A program made the position numbers and the translations under genes. A DNA stretch of 64,000 bases, from positions 1,087,607 to 1,151,606 of the forward strand of contig CAWBZB010000004.1 of the NCBI GenBank assembly GCA_963793105.1, written 5' to 3'. The stretch is from UBA10649 sp963793105 (GTDB lineage: Bacteria > Actinomycetota > Actinomycetes > S36-B12). Of the stretch, positions 46,168 through 53,915 are shown piece after piece. Below the pieces are notes generated by a model. That model was not told the origin of the DNA. It saw only the letters and a list, made by a program, of their open reading frames with translations, and ran no database searches. Every line of letters starts with the position of its first letter. The first letter of the stretch is position 1.

Positions 46168-47742
46168 ATGGCGGACATCGAATTCGGGGGCGACGCGGCG
46201 GTTGCCAACGCGGTGCTCGTCGACGATGCGCTCCGGCTCGACGACCTGGCCTGGGATGACCGGCTCGACGACCTGGCCTGGACCCAGCGCACCGCCGACG
46301 ATCCCGATCGGTACGCCGCATCCGACCCGTCCGATTTCCACCCGCCCGGACTGGCGTTGCCCACCGTGGATCCGGACGGCCTGTCGGTGCCGGAGCGTGT
46401 CGACGCCCTGGTGCAGCTCCAGCGCATCGCCTCCCGGGTGGCCGCACTCGAGGCCGAGTTGATGGTGTCGCTGATGGGCACCTCGCCCGTGCAGCGCGAA
46501 GTGTTGGTCCTCGACCGCGTGACCGACGAGGAACGCACCCTCACGCTCACCGACGAGATGCGCGAGGAACTGGCGTTGGCCCTGCGGCGCAGTCCTGGCC
46601 AGGTCCATGAGGAGGTCCGCGTCGCCCGCCTTCTCGCGACTGCGCTGCCAGCGACGCGAGCCGCCCTTGCGGAGGGGTTCATATCCGCCCGACATGCCCG
46701 GACGATTGCCACTCAGGCCGAGCGGCTGGGCGCCGCGTCGGACTCGACCGACGCTGCCTTCGTCGATGCCTGCGCGCGACTCGAGCACCGCGTCGTCGAG
46801 CGCGCCGGCGAGCTCACGGTGCCGCAGACCCGGGACCTGGCACGCAGGGCGGTGGAGTCGATCGACCGCGACGCCGCCCGCCGGCGCCGGCTCGCCCAGC
46901 GACGCGAGGTCGACGTGCGCACCTACGCGGAGGACGACGGCATCGCCGTGCTGTACGCCCGGCTCCCCGCCGTCGACGCCGCGCGGGTTCGCGCCGCCAT
47001 CGACGTGCGGGCGCGCGCGGACGAGTCACTCGACCGAACCGCCGGGCAGCGCCGCGCGACAGCCCTCGTCGAGCTCGTCTGCGGATCCGGCAAGCCCGCC
47101 CACGGATCACTCGGCGACCGGCCGGCCGGACTGGAGGTCGGCGTGGTCGTCGACCTGCGCACGCTGCTCGGTCTGGCCGACACCCCGGCGAGCCTGAGCG
47201 CTGGACAGCACTGGCCCATCGACATCTCGGCGATCCGGGAGGTGCTCGAGCGCCCCGACGTGCCGGTCACCCTGCGCCGCCTGGTGTGCGATCCCGCGAC
47301 CGGCGCCCTGCTGGACCGGGGTCGCCGCACGTACCAGGTCACCGGTGCACTGCGGGCGTTTCTGGTCGCCCGGGACCGGACCTGCCGGTTCCCCGGGTGC
47401 GGCCGTTCCTCCGCCGTGTGCGAGATCGACCACGCGGACGCCTGGGATGACGGCGGCCGCACCGATATCGCCAATCTCGGCTCCCTATGCGTGAGACACC
47501 ACCAGCTCAAGACCCATGGCGACTGGCAGATCACCTCGTCCGGGGCGGATGGGTCCTGCTCGTGGCGGTCACCGCTCGGGCAGGTCGCGGACATTCCGCC
47601 GAGGCCCGTATTGCCGGACCCCGTATTACCGGACCCCGAGTTGCCGGACCCCGAGCCGGAGCCACCGCCGACGATCCCCCCTAGGACCCTGGCACCAGGG
47701 TCAGCACGTCACTGGCTGCCGCATCGACGGCCGCCCGGCTGA
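46168..47742 (+). CDS. DUF222 / HNH endonuclease domain protein (13E12 repeat family)
   Basis: 524-aa protein. The DUF222 region spans about residues 70-340. The C-terminal HNH motif is CRFPGCGRSSAVCEIDHADAWDDGG, then LCVRHHQLKTHG, which holds two zinc Cys pairs and the catalytic His. This family is often multicopy and its role is unknown; some members may be selfish or defence nucleases. The tail is a Pro-rich run with three PVLPD-like repeats. It ends 62 bp inside the convergent penicillin acylase gene, so the true C-terminus could be shorter. Confidence 0.88.
   Translation: MADIEFGGDAAVANAVLVDDALRLDDLAWDDRLDDLAWTQRTADDPDRYAASDPSDFHPPGLALPTVDPDGLSVPERVDALVQLQRIASRVAALEAELMVSLMGTSPVQREVLVLDRVTDEERTLTLTDEMREELALALRRSPGQVHEEVRVARLLATALPATRAALAEGFISARHARTIATQAERLGAASDSTDAAFVDACARLEHRVVERAGELTVPQTRDLARRAVESIDRDAARRRRLAQRREVDVRTYAEDDGIAVLYARLPAVDAARVRAAIDVRARADESLDRTAGQRRATALVELVCGSGKPAHGSLGDRPAGLEVGVVVDLRTLLGLADTPASLSAGQHWPIDISAIREVLERPDVPVTLRRLVCDPATGALLDRGRRTYQVTGALRAFLVARDRTCRFPGCGRSSAVCEIDHADAWDDGGRTDIANLGSLCVRHHQLKTHGDWQITSSGADGSCSWRSPLGQVADIPPRPVLPDPVLPDPELPDPEPEPPPTIPPRTLAPGSARHWLPHRRPPG
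47605..47649 (+). repeat. three tandem 15-bp units in the DUF222 tail
   Basis: CCCGTATTGCCGGAC and two variants, encoding P-V/E-L-P-D three times. Confidence 0.8.
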
Positions 47743-50260
47743 ACGCCCACGGGAACTGCTCTCCGGTCTGCCAGGCGTCGATCTGGTCTGCGTAGTTCGC
47801 GTGGTAGGCGTGACCGCTGGCTCCCGTGAGATTGACCCAGGTCGACGCGTCGAGGTCCGCCAGATCGACCACCTGACGCATGCTGGGCACCCAGTCGACG
47901 CCGTAGCCGTCGACCGGCGTCCAGCCCGTCGCATCCACCGCCGACTCCCCGCCCGCCGTCTGGATCGGGCCTCGGTTGAAGATCGCCTCGATCGGGCCGA
48001 TCCCGCTGTCGCCGAGGGTCTGGTTCTGCAGCAGCAGCGTGTGCAGTGCGCCCCAGCGCCACGACGCGGGGTCGCCGCCGAGGGTCTCGCCGAGCTCACC
48101 GGCGGCCGCGGCCAGGGCCGCCTGCAGGGTTTGATCGCGACTCTCGCGCTCCGCGGTGGTCTTGTCGTCCCACCAGAAGTCGTCCGGTGAGTCCCAGATG
48201 TTCTGGACCACCTCCCAGTACCGGTCGCCGCCGCTGGCGTGAATCAGCTCGGTGTCGGCGGCCGCGTCGAACATGCGGGCGACCAGCTGCCTCCAGACGG
48301 CGTTGAAGTAGGCCGCTGCCGCGGAGTCCACCGGCTGGCTGAAGTCCCAGCCGCCGAAGAGGGCGACGGCGTCGGCGGTCTCGTCGGTGGTGGGTAGTTC
48401 GCGCAGCCGCGGCGCCAGGAAGGCGGCCAGCTCGTTGCGACTGTCCATCTGGATCTCGCGCATCCGTCCCGCGTCGATGGTCGATCCATCGGCGGTCGCC
48501 GCCTCGACCAGATCGACGATGCGCTGACTGCGGGCGCCATAGGACCAGTCGTCGGTGATGAAGAAGGGGTAGTCGGGCCCGATCACGGCCTGGTTGGCGG
48601 TGACGATCCAGCCCTCGTCGGGGTTGCGCACCGACGGCAACGCGGTGAAGGGGATCGTGCCCTTCCACTGGTAGCGGGAGTCCCAGCCCGGGATCGGCCA
48701 CTTGCCGTCGTAGCCCTCGCGGATCGGGATGATGCCTGGTGCCTGATACCCGATGTTGCCCTCGGTGTCGGCGTAGATCAGGTTCTGTGCCGGGGCACCG
48801 AGCAGCGCCGCCGCATCACGGAACTCCTCCCAGTCGGTCGCCGTGTTGAGCACGTCGAAGGCGTCGAAGGTCCGCGTGGGCTCGAGCGCGGTCCACCTCA
48901 GCGCCACCGCGTATCCGTCACCGCGTGGCGGCGGCGCCTGCCGGGAGGCGGCCGAGTCGGGTGCCGGCACCGGGGCGACGGCTCCGATCGTCGTGTAGGT
49001 GTCGATGTCGGCGACATCGGAGATGACCGGACCGTCCACCGTCTCGCGCACCGTGATGGTGACCGGGTCGCCACCGGCCACCTCGATCACCTCGGATCGC
49101 GTCACCATCGGCACCTGGGCACCGTCCAGCAGGTAGGTGTCCCCCTCCACTTGCTCCAGGACCAGGTCGGTCACGTCGGGGCCGAGGTTCGTGAACCCCC
49201 AGGCGATGGAGTCGTTGTGCCCGATGAACACGCCGGGCAGCCCGGACATCGTCCAGCCGCTCACGTCGTAGTTGCAGGATTCGTCCGGGACCGTGCAGTG
49301 CAGGCCCGACTGGTACCACAGGCTCGGCATCATGGGCGCCAGGTGCGGATCATTGGCCAGCAGCGGCATCCCGGTGCTCGTCTTCTCCCCGCTCACGACC
49401 CACGAGTTCGACCCGATGCCCGGACCGGTCGGACCCAACCACGGCTCCAGGAGCGCTGAGACCCGGGAGACGTCGAGCAGGGCCGCTCGAACGGCCGGGG
49501 ACGCCGCGGCGCCCTTGGTCGACGCAGGCGCCACCGCCTCCTGCTCGAACACGCCGTTGACGACCGCACCGCCCTCGACGATCGGCCGGTGATCCGCGAA
49601 CGGGTAGGGCGGGAAGAGCGTCTCGGTCTCGGCGACGCCCGCGCTGCCGGACATGATCGCGCGGTAGACCTCGTCGTCCATGTTGCTGCGCAGGTCCCAC
49701 GCGAGGGCCTTCAGCCACGAGATCGAGTCGGCCGGCTGCCAGGGCTCAGGGCGGTAGTCCGGGTTCTGGAGGCCGAGAACGGCGTACTCCAGGCTGAGCC
49801 GGTCGTCCGCGTGGTCGGCGAGGTACGCATTCACGCCCTCGGCATACGCATCGAGGATCTGGCGCGACCGCTCGGACAGCAGGGGCAGTTCCTGCTCCGC
49901 GATGCGGCGCCAGCCGAGGGTGCGCAGGAAGGCATCGGTGGACACCTGACTCTCCCCGAACATCTCCGACAGTCGCCCCGCCGTGATGTGCCGCCGGACG
50001 TCCATCTCCCAGAACCGGTCCTGGGCATGCACGTAGCCCTGCGCGAAGAACAGGTCCGGGATGGAGTCCGCGTAGATGTCCGGGATGCCGAGGTCGTCGC
50101 GGACCACGGTCACCGGTGCCGCCAGCCCAGGCACGCTGATCTCGCCGGACGTCTGCGGGAAGGACGCCCGGACGGTGTGAACCGCGAAGAGCGCCACGCC
50201 GCCCAGCAGGAGGACCAGCACGAGGCCGACGACGATGAGGACCCGCCACAGAGTGCGCAC
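47681..50260 (-). CDS. penicillin acylase family Ntn hydrolase
   Basis: 859-aa secreted or anchored amidase. One N-terminal helix (LIVVGLVLVLLLGGVALFAV) is followed by the alpha region, then the self-cleavage site GIG-SNSW with nucleophile Ser284, then a long beta region with NDPHLAPMMPSLWYQ and GFTNLGPDVTDL. The substrate is probably an acyl amide; members act on acyl-homoserine lactones, beta-lactams or lipopeptides. GTG at 50260 has TAGCGT 6 nt upstream. It converges with the DUF222 gene. Confidence 0.9.
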   Translation of the reverse strand: MRTLWRVLIVVGLVLVLLLGGVALFAVHTVRASFPQTSGEISVPGLAAPVTVVRDDLGIPDIYADSIPDLFFAQGYVHAQDRFWEMDVRRHITAGRLSEMFGESQVSTDAFLRTLGWRRIAEQELPLLSERSRQILDAYAEGVNAYLADHADDRLSLEYAVLGLQNPDYRPEPWQPADSISWLKALAWDLRSNMDDEVYRAIMSGSAGVAETETLFPPYPFADHRPIVEGGAVVNGVFEQEAVAPASTKGAAASPAVRAALLDVSRVSALLEPWLGPTGPGIGSNSWVVSGEKTSTGMPLLANDPHLAPMMPSLWYQSGLHCTVPDESCNYDVSGWTMSGLPGVFIGHNDSIAWGFTNLGPDVTDLVLEQVEGDTYLLDGAQVPMVTRSEVIEVAGGDPVTITVRETVDGPVISDVADIDTYTTIGAVAPVPAPDSAASRQAPPPRGDGYAVALRWTALEPTRTFDAFDVLNTATDWEEFRDAAALLGAPAQNLIYADTEGNIGYQAPGIIPIREGYDGKWPIPGWDSRYQWKGTIPFTALPSVRNPDEGWIVTANQAVIGPDYPFFITDDWSYGARSQRIVDLVEAATADGSTIDAGRMREIQMDSRNELAAFLAPRLRELPTTDETADAVALFGGWDFSQPVDSAAAAYFNAVWRQLVARMFDAAADTELIHASGGDRYWEVVQNIWDSPDDFWWDDKTTAERESRDQTLQAALAAAAGELGETLGGDPASWRWGALHTLLLQNQTLGDSGIGPIEAIFNRGPIQTAGGESAVDATGWTPVDGYGVDWVPSMRQVVDLADLDASTWVNLTGASGHAYHANYADQIDAWQTGEQFPWAFSRAAVDAAASDVLTLVPGS

Positions 50261-50266
50261 GGCTGC

Positions 50267-50272
50267 ACGCTA
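50267..50272 (-). promoter_or_regulatory. -10 element of leaderless penicillin acylase gene
   Basis: Minus-strand TAGCGT, then 6 nt, then GTG at 50260. Confidence 0.5.
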
Positions 50273-50276
50273 CAAG

Positions 50277-50657
50277 TCAGCCGACCGCCAGTCGCGCCAA
50301 TTGCCACGCCGCGAGGAACAGGCCCGTGCAGGCCACCGGCATCACGAGCACGGCAGCCCAGAACGCCGAACGCGCCGTCGACCAGAGTCGGTCGGCCTCC
50401 CACGCGAAGCCGGAGAACGTGGTCAGTGATCCGCACAGTCCGACCAGCAGGAGCACCCGCAGGTCGCCGGCGGTCGTCGCGAGGACGACCCCGGCGAGGG
50501 CGGAGCCGACGCCGTTGACCGTCAGCAGACCCCACGGGAACTCACGAGGTGGCTCGACCCCCGCGACCCTGCGCGTCACGGCGCGGTCGACGACGAAGCG
50601 CAGCGGCGCGCCCACCGCTCCCCCGACGAGGACGGCCAGCCACGTCATCGCCCCCAT
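50277..50657 (-). CDS. fluoride channel subunit FluC/CrcB (second of a pair)
   Basis: 126-aa protein with four helices. FluC hallmarks are GGAVGAPLRFVVD, TVNGVGSALAG (pore Asn) and GSLTTFSGFAWE (TTFS with the central-sodium region). The ATG at 50657 and a GTG at 50660 both overlap the stop of the first subunit. Tandem crcB genes usually encode a heterodimeric fluoride exporter. No fluoride riboswitch was seen upstream. Confidence 0.9.
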   Translation of the reverse strand: MGAMTWLAVLVGGAVGAPLRFVVDRAVTRRVAGVEPPREFPWGLLTVNGVGSALAGVVLATTAGDLRVLLLVGLCGSLTTFSGFAWEADRLWSTARSAFWAAVLVMPVACTGLFLAAWQLARLAVG

Positions 50658-51032
50658 CACGGCGCCGCCCTGACGAGGACGGTGCCCAGTCGCACCGCGA
50701 GCAGGCCGACGACCATCGTCACCGTCACGTAGGCGGCGGCGACGAACCAGCGGCCGGCGTCCAGCAGCAGTCCGGTCTCCAGGGCCAGCGCCGAGAACGT
50801 GGTGAAGCCGCCGAGGATCCCCGTGATGAGGAAGGGCCGCAGCCACCATGGCCCGCGGGCCACCGCGGGCGACGCGGCGACGGCCCCGATGGCCACGCAG
50901 CCGACGATGTTGACCAGCAGCGTGGCCCACGGCAGCCGACCCGGATCCCAGTCGCCGAACGCCACCGCGACCGCATGCCGACCCAGCGCACCCAGTGCAC
51001 CGCCGAGCGCGATCACGGACACCTGGTTCACA
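50657..51032 (-). CDS. fluoride channel subunit FluC/CrcB (first of a pair)
   Basis: 124-aa four-helix protein with GGALGALGRHAVAV, LLVNIVGC (pore Asn) and GGFTTFSALALE. GTG at 51032 (VNQVSVIALGG) fits the family start. A TACGGT hexamer is 8 nt upstream, slightly too far for the leaderless pattern. Coupled to the second subunit. Confidence 0.88.
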
Positions 51033-51088
51033 CCGACGAACCGTACGGGGCGACCCGGATTGCGACGACGCGGGCCGTCGGGGCACAA

Positions 51089-51115
51089 TTAGCACTCAGT
51101 GAGGGTGAGTGCCAG
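51089..51115 (+). promoter_or_regulatory. CIRCE element (HrcA operator) upstream of the Ruc-like gene
   Basis: Left half TTAGCACTC is a perfect CIRCE half; 9 nt later the right half GAGTGCCAG matches 7 of 9 bases of GAGTGCTAA. It lies 30 bp before the start codon, where repression would be expected. HrcA-CIRCE is the classical chaperone heat-shock repression system, so the gene is predicted to be heat-induced. Confidence 0.82.
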
Positions 51116-51145
51116 CCTCGCCGCCCATGAGTCACCGGAGGACCT

Positions 51146-51533
51146 GTGCCCACGTACGAGTACGCCTGCTCGTCCTGTGACACCACGCATGAGGTGCAGC
51201 AGAAGATGACCGACCCCACCCTGACCGAATGCCCCGCGTGCGGGAAGCCGACGCTGCGCAAGGTGTTCTCCGGCGTGGGGATCCACTTCAAGGGCTCCGG
51301 CTTCTACCGGACGGATTCGCGCGACGCGAAGTCGTCCAAGGCGACCGCGACCAAGGAGAAGTCCTCGGGGGGCGACTCGTCCTCCGGCTCCTCCGGCTCC
51401 TCCGGGCTCCTCCGGGTCCTCGGGCTCCTCCACGTCATCGTCCAGCAGTTCGGGCAGCTCCTCCGGCTCCTCGGGCTCCTCGGGCTCCTCCGGCTCCTCC
51501 GGGTCCTCCTCCAGCAGTTCGGGCAGCTCGTAG
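51146..51533 (+). CDS. FmdB-type zinc-ribbon protein, Ruc-like, with frameshift in the Ser/Gly tail
   Basis: MPTYEYACSSCDTTHEVQQ with zinc cysteines C8, C11, C29 and C32, then FSGVGIHFKGSGFYRTD, the FmdB/CxxC_CxxC_SSSS family. The mycobacterial counterpart at this locus (Rv0991c) is the redox-regulated chaperone Ruc. GTG at 51146 has GGAGG upstream. After KEKSSGGDSSSGSSGSS the frame shifts near 51400-51412. The expected Ser/Gly tail continues in the +1 frame to TAG 51531-51533; the uncorrected frame gives a Leu-rich tail ending at 51574. Confidence 0.85.
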
Positions 51534-51571
51534 CCTGTGGACAGCGGTTCGACCGGCGAGGCACCCTCGCC

Positions 51572-51577
51572 TAGCGT
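51572..51577 (+). promoter_or_regulatory. -10 element of leaderless SAF-domain gene
   Basis: TAGCGT, then 6 nt, then ATG at 51584. Confidence 0.45.
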
Positions 51578-51583
51578 CAGGGC

Positions 51584-52045
51584 ATGCCTGCTCGCGACCC
51601 GCGCCGTGCCGCCCGGATGCTCCTGCACCGGCGCCGACGGCCCATCGCCGCGACGCTGGCCGGGCTCGGCGCCCTCCTGGCCCTGACCACCCTGCGGGGC
51701 GCACCCGCACCGGCGGCGGGCGAGGCACCGCAGCGTCCCGGCGGCGCCATGCACGCCGGCGAGGTGGTGATCCCGGTGGTTCTGGCCACCGGCGCCGTCG
51801 CCTCGGTCCTGGCGATCGGTGACATCGTCGACATCGTCGGCTTCACCGACACCGAACCGCCCCGGGCCGATGTGATCGCGCGGCGCGCTCGGGTGTTCGA
51901 CCTTCCCTCCGGCGCCGGGCTCACCGGCAGCACGTCGTCCGTGGTGCTCATCGCCGTCCAGGAGCGCGCCGCCCTGACGGTGAGCGCCGCGTCCGAAGAC
52001 GGCGGTGTCGGGCTACTCCTGCGCGACCGATCGGCCTCCCAGTAG
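51584..52045 (+). CDS. SAF-domain secreted protein (CpaB/RcpC-like)
   Basis: 153-aa protein with an Arg-rich N-terminus, one hydrophobic helix (PIAATLAGLGALLALTTL, about residues 20-37), then a SAF-like fold: EVVIPVVLATGAVASVLAIGDIVDIVG and DVIARRARVFDLPSG. SAF proteins of this type belong to pilus assembly or are of unknown role. The position between the Ruc-like gene and mscL is conserved in related genomes. Its stop codon doubles as part of the mscL -10. Confidence 0.75.
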   Translation: MPARDPRRAARMLLHRRRRPIAATLAGLGALLALTTLRGAPAPAAGEAPQRPGGAMHAGEVVIPVVLATGAVASVLAIGDIVDIVGFTDTEPPRADVIARRARVFDLPSGAGLTGSTSSVVLIAVQERAALTVSAASEDGGVGLLLRDRSASQ

Positions 52046-52048
52046 ATT
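52043..52048 (+). promoter_or_regulatory. mscL -10 element sharing the SAF stop codon
   Basis: TAGATT, whose TAG is the stop of the SAF gene. The transcript would start near 52055, leaving a 40-nt leader with GGAGG before mscL. Confidence 0.4.
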
Positions 52049-52096
52049 CGCACCGGTCGTGCGGCGGGTCGGCTGCTGCCGGGATGTGGAGGATCC

Positions 52097-52480
52097 ATGC
52101 TCAAGGGGTTCAGGGACTTCGTCATGCGGGGCAACGTCATCGACCTCGCGGTCGCGGTCGTCGTCGGCGCCGCCTTCGCGGCGCTCATCGCGGCCTTCTC
52201 AGAGGCGCTCATCATGCCGGTGGTCGGCATCTTCCTCGGCGGAGGAGTGGCCGCCGGGACCCTCGAGATCAACGGGCAGATCATCGACTTCACCATGATG
52301 GTCAACGCGATCATCGTGTTCGTCATCACGCTGGCCGTCATCTACTTCGTGTTCGTGGTGCCGATGAACAAGATGCGGGAGCGGCTCGTGGACAAGAAGG
52401 ATGCGGACGCCACTCCCGCCGACGTGGAGCTCCTCACCGAGATCCGCGACCTCCTGAAGGCCCAGCAGCCTCGGGAGTAG
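52097..52480 (+). CDS. mscL: large-conductance mechanosensitive channel MscL
   Basis: Pentameric emergency valve for osmotic downshock. 127 aa: N-terminal MLKGFRDFVMRGNVIDLAVAVV, first helix with AAFAALIAAF, periplasmic loop, second helix IIVFVITLAVIYFVFVVPMNKM, and a cytoplasmic helix VELLTEIRDLLK. The ATG at 52097 has GGAGG 4 nt upstream. Confidence 0.95.
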   Translation: MLKGFRDFVMRGNVIDLAVAVVVGAAFAALIAAFSEALIMPVVGIFLGGGVAAGTLEINGQIIDFTMMVNAIIVFVITLAVIYFVFVVPMNKMRERLVDKKDADATPADVELLTEIRDLLKAQQPRE

Positions 52481-52496
52481 CCGCCCGGAGCTCCGG

Positions 52497-53882
52497 TCAG
52501 GAGCCGTGGTGCGGCGGAATGTCGCGCAACAGCCGGTCGTCCAGGCTGCCGAAGCCGCCGGCCTCGTCGGACGTCACGTCCGGCACCAGGTCCCGTCCCG
52601 CGGTTCCCGGTGCCGGTTGCGTCCGAGTCGAGCCGATGGCGACCAGGGCATCGTCGATCGCCCGGGCCAGTGCCTGGAGCTGATCGCGGGTGATCACGAA
52701 CGCGGGCGAGATCTGCACGGAGCCGTCCGCGAGCCCCCGCGTCAGGACGTGTCGATGCCGCAGCGCGGCGATGAGCCTGGGCATGACCGAGGCGTCTTCG
52801 CGCAGCACCGCAGGATCGATCGTGACTGCGGCCAGCAGGCCGACCCCGGACCGCACGTCGGACACCCACGCATGGCTCCGCAACGGGACGAGGGCCGCCG
52901 TCAGGGCGAGCTGGAGCCCCGCGACCCTCTCCACCAGCCCCTCGCCCTCGATGATGTCGAGGTTGGCCATTGCCGCCGCAGCAGCACTGGCGTGACCCGA
53001 GTACGTGTAGCCGTGCCGCCACAGCGACCCGGGAGACTCCCAGAACGGGCGCGCGACCTCGGTGCCCACCAGGACGGCACCCATGGGCAGGTACCCGGAC
53101 GTCAGGCCCTTCGCCGTCAGGACGAGATCGGGATCGAGTCCGGCCGACGCGAACATGCGGCCCGTGCGGCCGTACCCGGTGATCACCTCGTCGGCAACGA
53201 ACAGGACTCCGCGCTCGCGGCAGATCGCGCGAACAGCGTCGAGGTAGCCCGGGGGCGCAGGGTAGACACCGCCGGCCCCGATGACCGGCTCGCAGAAGAA
53301 GGCAGCGACGGACTCGCGCCCGAGCTCGTCGATGCGCTCAGCGAGGGCGGCCGGATCGTCCCAGGCGACGTTCGTGACGTCGGTGTCCAGCGGGCCGTGG
53401 CCCTCCCGGTTCGCCGGAATGCCCGCCAGCGACGTCCCTGCCATGTGCATGCCGTGATACGCACGGTCACGGGTGATGATGACATTGCGCTGGGGCTGCC
53501 CGACCAGGTTCCAGTAGCGCCGCACGAGCTTCACCGCCGTGTCGACGGCGTCGCTCCCGCCACTGGTGAAGAACACCTTCGCGTCAGCCATCGGCGCCAG
53601 GTCGGAGAGCCGATCGGCCAGCTCCAGGGTGGACAGCGTGGCGATGTCGCCGAAGTTGGAATAGGCCGCGATCTGGGACATCTGCCTGGCGACGGCCTCG
53701 CCGATCTCGGGGCGGCCGTGCCCGACGTTGCAGTACCAGAGGCCAGCGGTCGCGTCGAGGTACTCGCGACCGTCCGCACCGCTGACGTAGCAGCCGCGAC
53801 CCGACGTGATGACGAAGTCGTGGCCGGCGACGTCCGCCATGTTCGCGAACGGGTGCCAGAAGGACGAGCGACCGGACGACAT
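52497..53882 (-). CDS. class III PLP-dependent aminotransferase
   Basis: 461-aa omega-transaminase-type enzyme. PLP contacts are seen in FFTSGGSDAVDTAVK, RDRAYHGMHMAG, VLFVADEVITGYGRTG (Asp-Glu) and the Schiff-base Lys in LTAKGLTSGYLPMGAV. The C-terminal 40 residues (from about GSTRTQPAPG) extend beyond the family core and look disordered. The ATG at 53882 has TAGACT 6 nt upstream. The substrate is not clear; it diverges from the three-gene cassette at 33 bp. Confidence 0.88.
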   Translation of the reverse strand: MSSGRSSFWHPFANMADVAGHDFVITSGRGCYVSGADGREYLDATAGLWYCNVGHGRPEIGEAVARQMSQIAAYSNFGDIATLSTLELADRLSDLAPMADAKVFFTSGGSDAVDTAVKLVRRYWNLVGQPQRNVIITRDRAYHGMHMAGTSLAGIPANREGHGPLDTDVTNVAWDDPAALAERIDELGRESVAAFFCEPVIGAGGVYPAPPGYLDAVRAICRERGVLFVADEVITGYGRTGRMFASAGLDPDLVLTAKGLTSGYLPMGAVLVGTEVARPFWESPGSLWRHGYTYSGHASAAAAAMANLDIIEGEGLVERVAGLQLALTAALVPLRSHAWVSDVRSGVGLLAAVTIDPAVLREDASVMPRLIAALRHRHVLTRGLADGSVQISPAFVITRDQLQALARAIDDALVAIGSTRTQPAPGTAGRDLVPDVTSDEAGGFGSLDDRLLRDIPPHHGS

Positions 53883-53888
53883 GGCCGA

Positions 53889-53894
53889 AGTCTA
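53889..53894 (-). promoter_or_regulatory. -10 element of leaderless aminotransferase gene
   Basis: Minus-strand TAGACT, then 6 nt, then ATG at 53882; 8 bp from the opposing -10. Confidence 0.5.
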
Positions 53895-53902
53895 GGGGGC
53901 GA

Positions 53903-53908
53903 TAGCGT
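53903..53908 (+). promoter_or_regulatory. -10 element of leaderless saccharopine dehydrogenase-like gene
   Basis: TAGCGT, then 7 nt, then ATG at 53916. Confidence 0.5.
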
Positions 53909-53915
53909 CGGCTCC

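Noticed and set aside
46168..47742. Mobile intron or homing endonuclease
   Set aside because: The HNH domain is part of a DUF222 protein with its own promoter; no intron ends or interrupted gene are visible.
50277..51088. Fluoride riboswitch upstream of the crcB pair
   Set aside because: The space before the first subunit is short, is taken by the CIRCE region of the divergent gene, and lacks the conserved riboswitch core.
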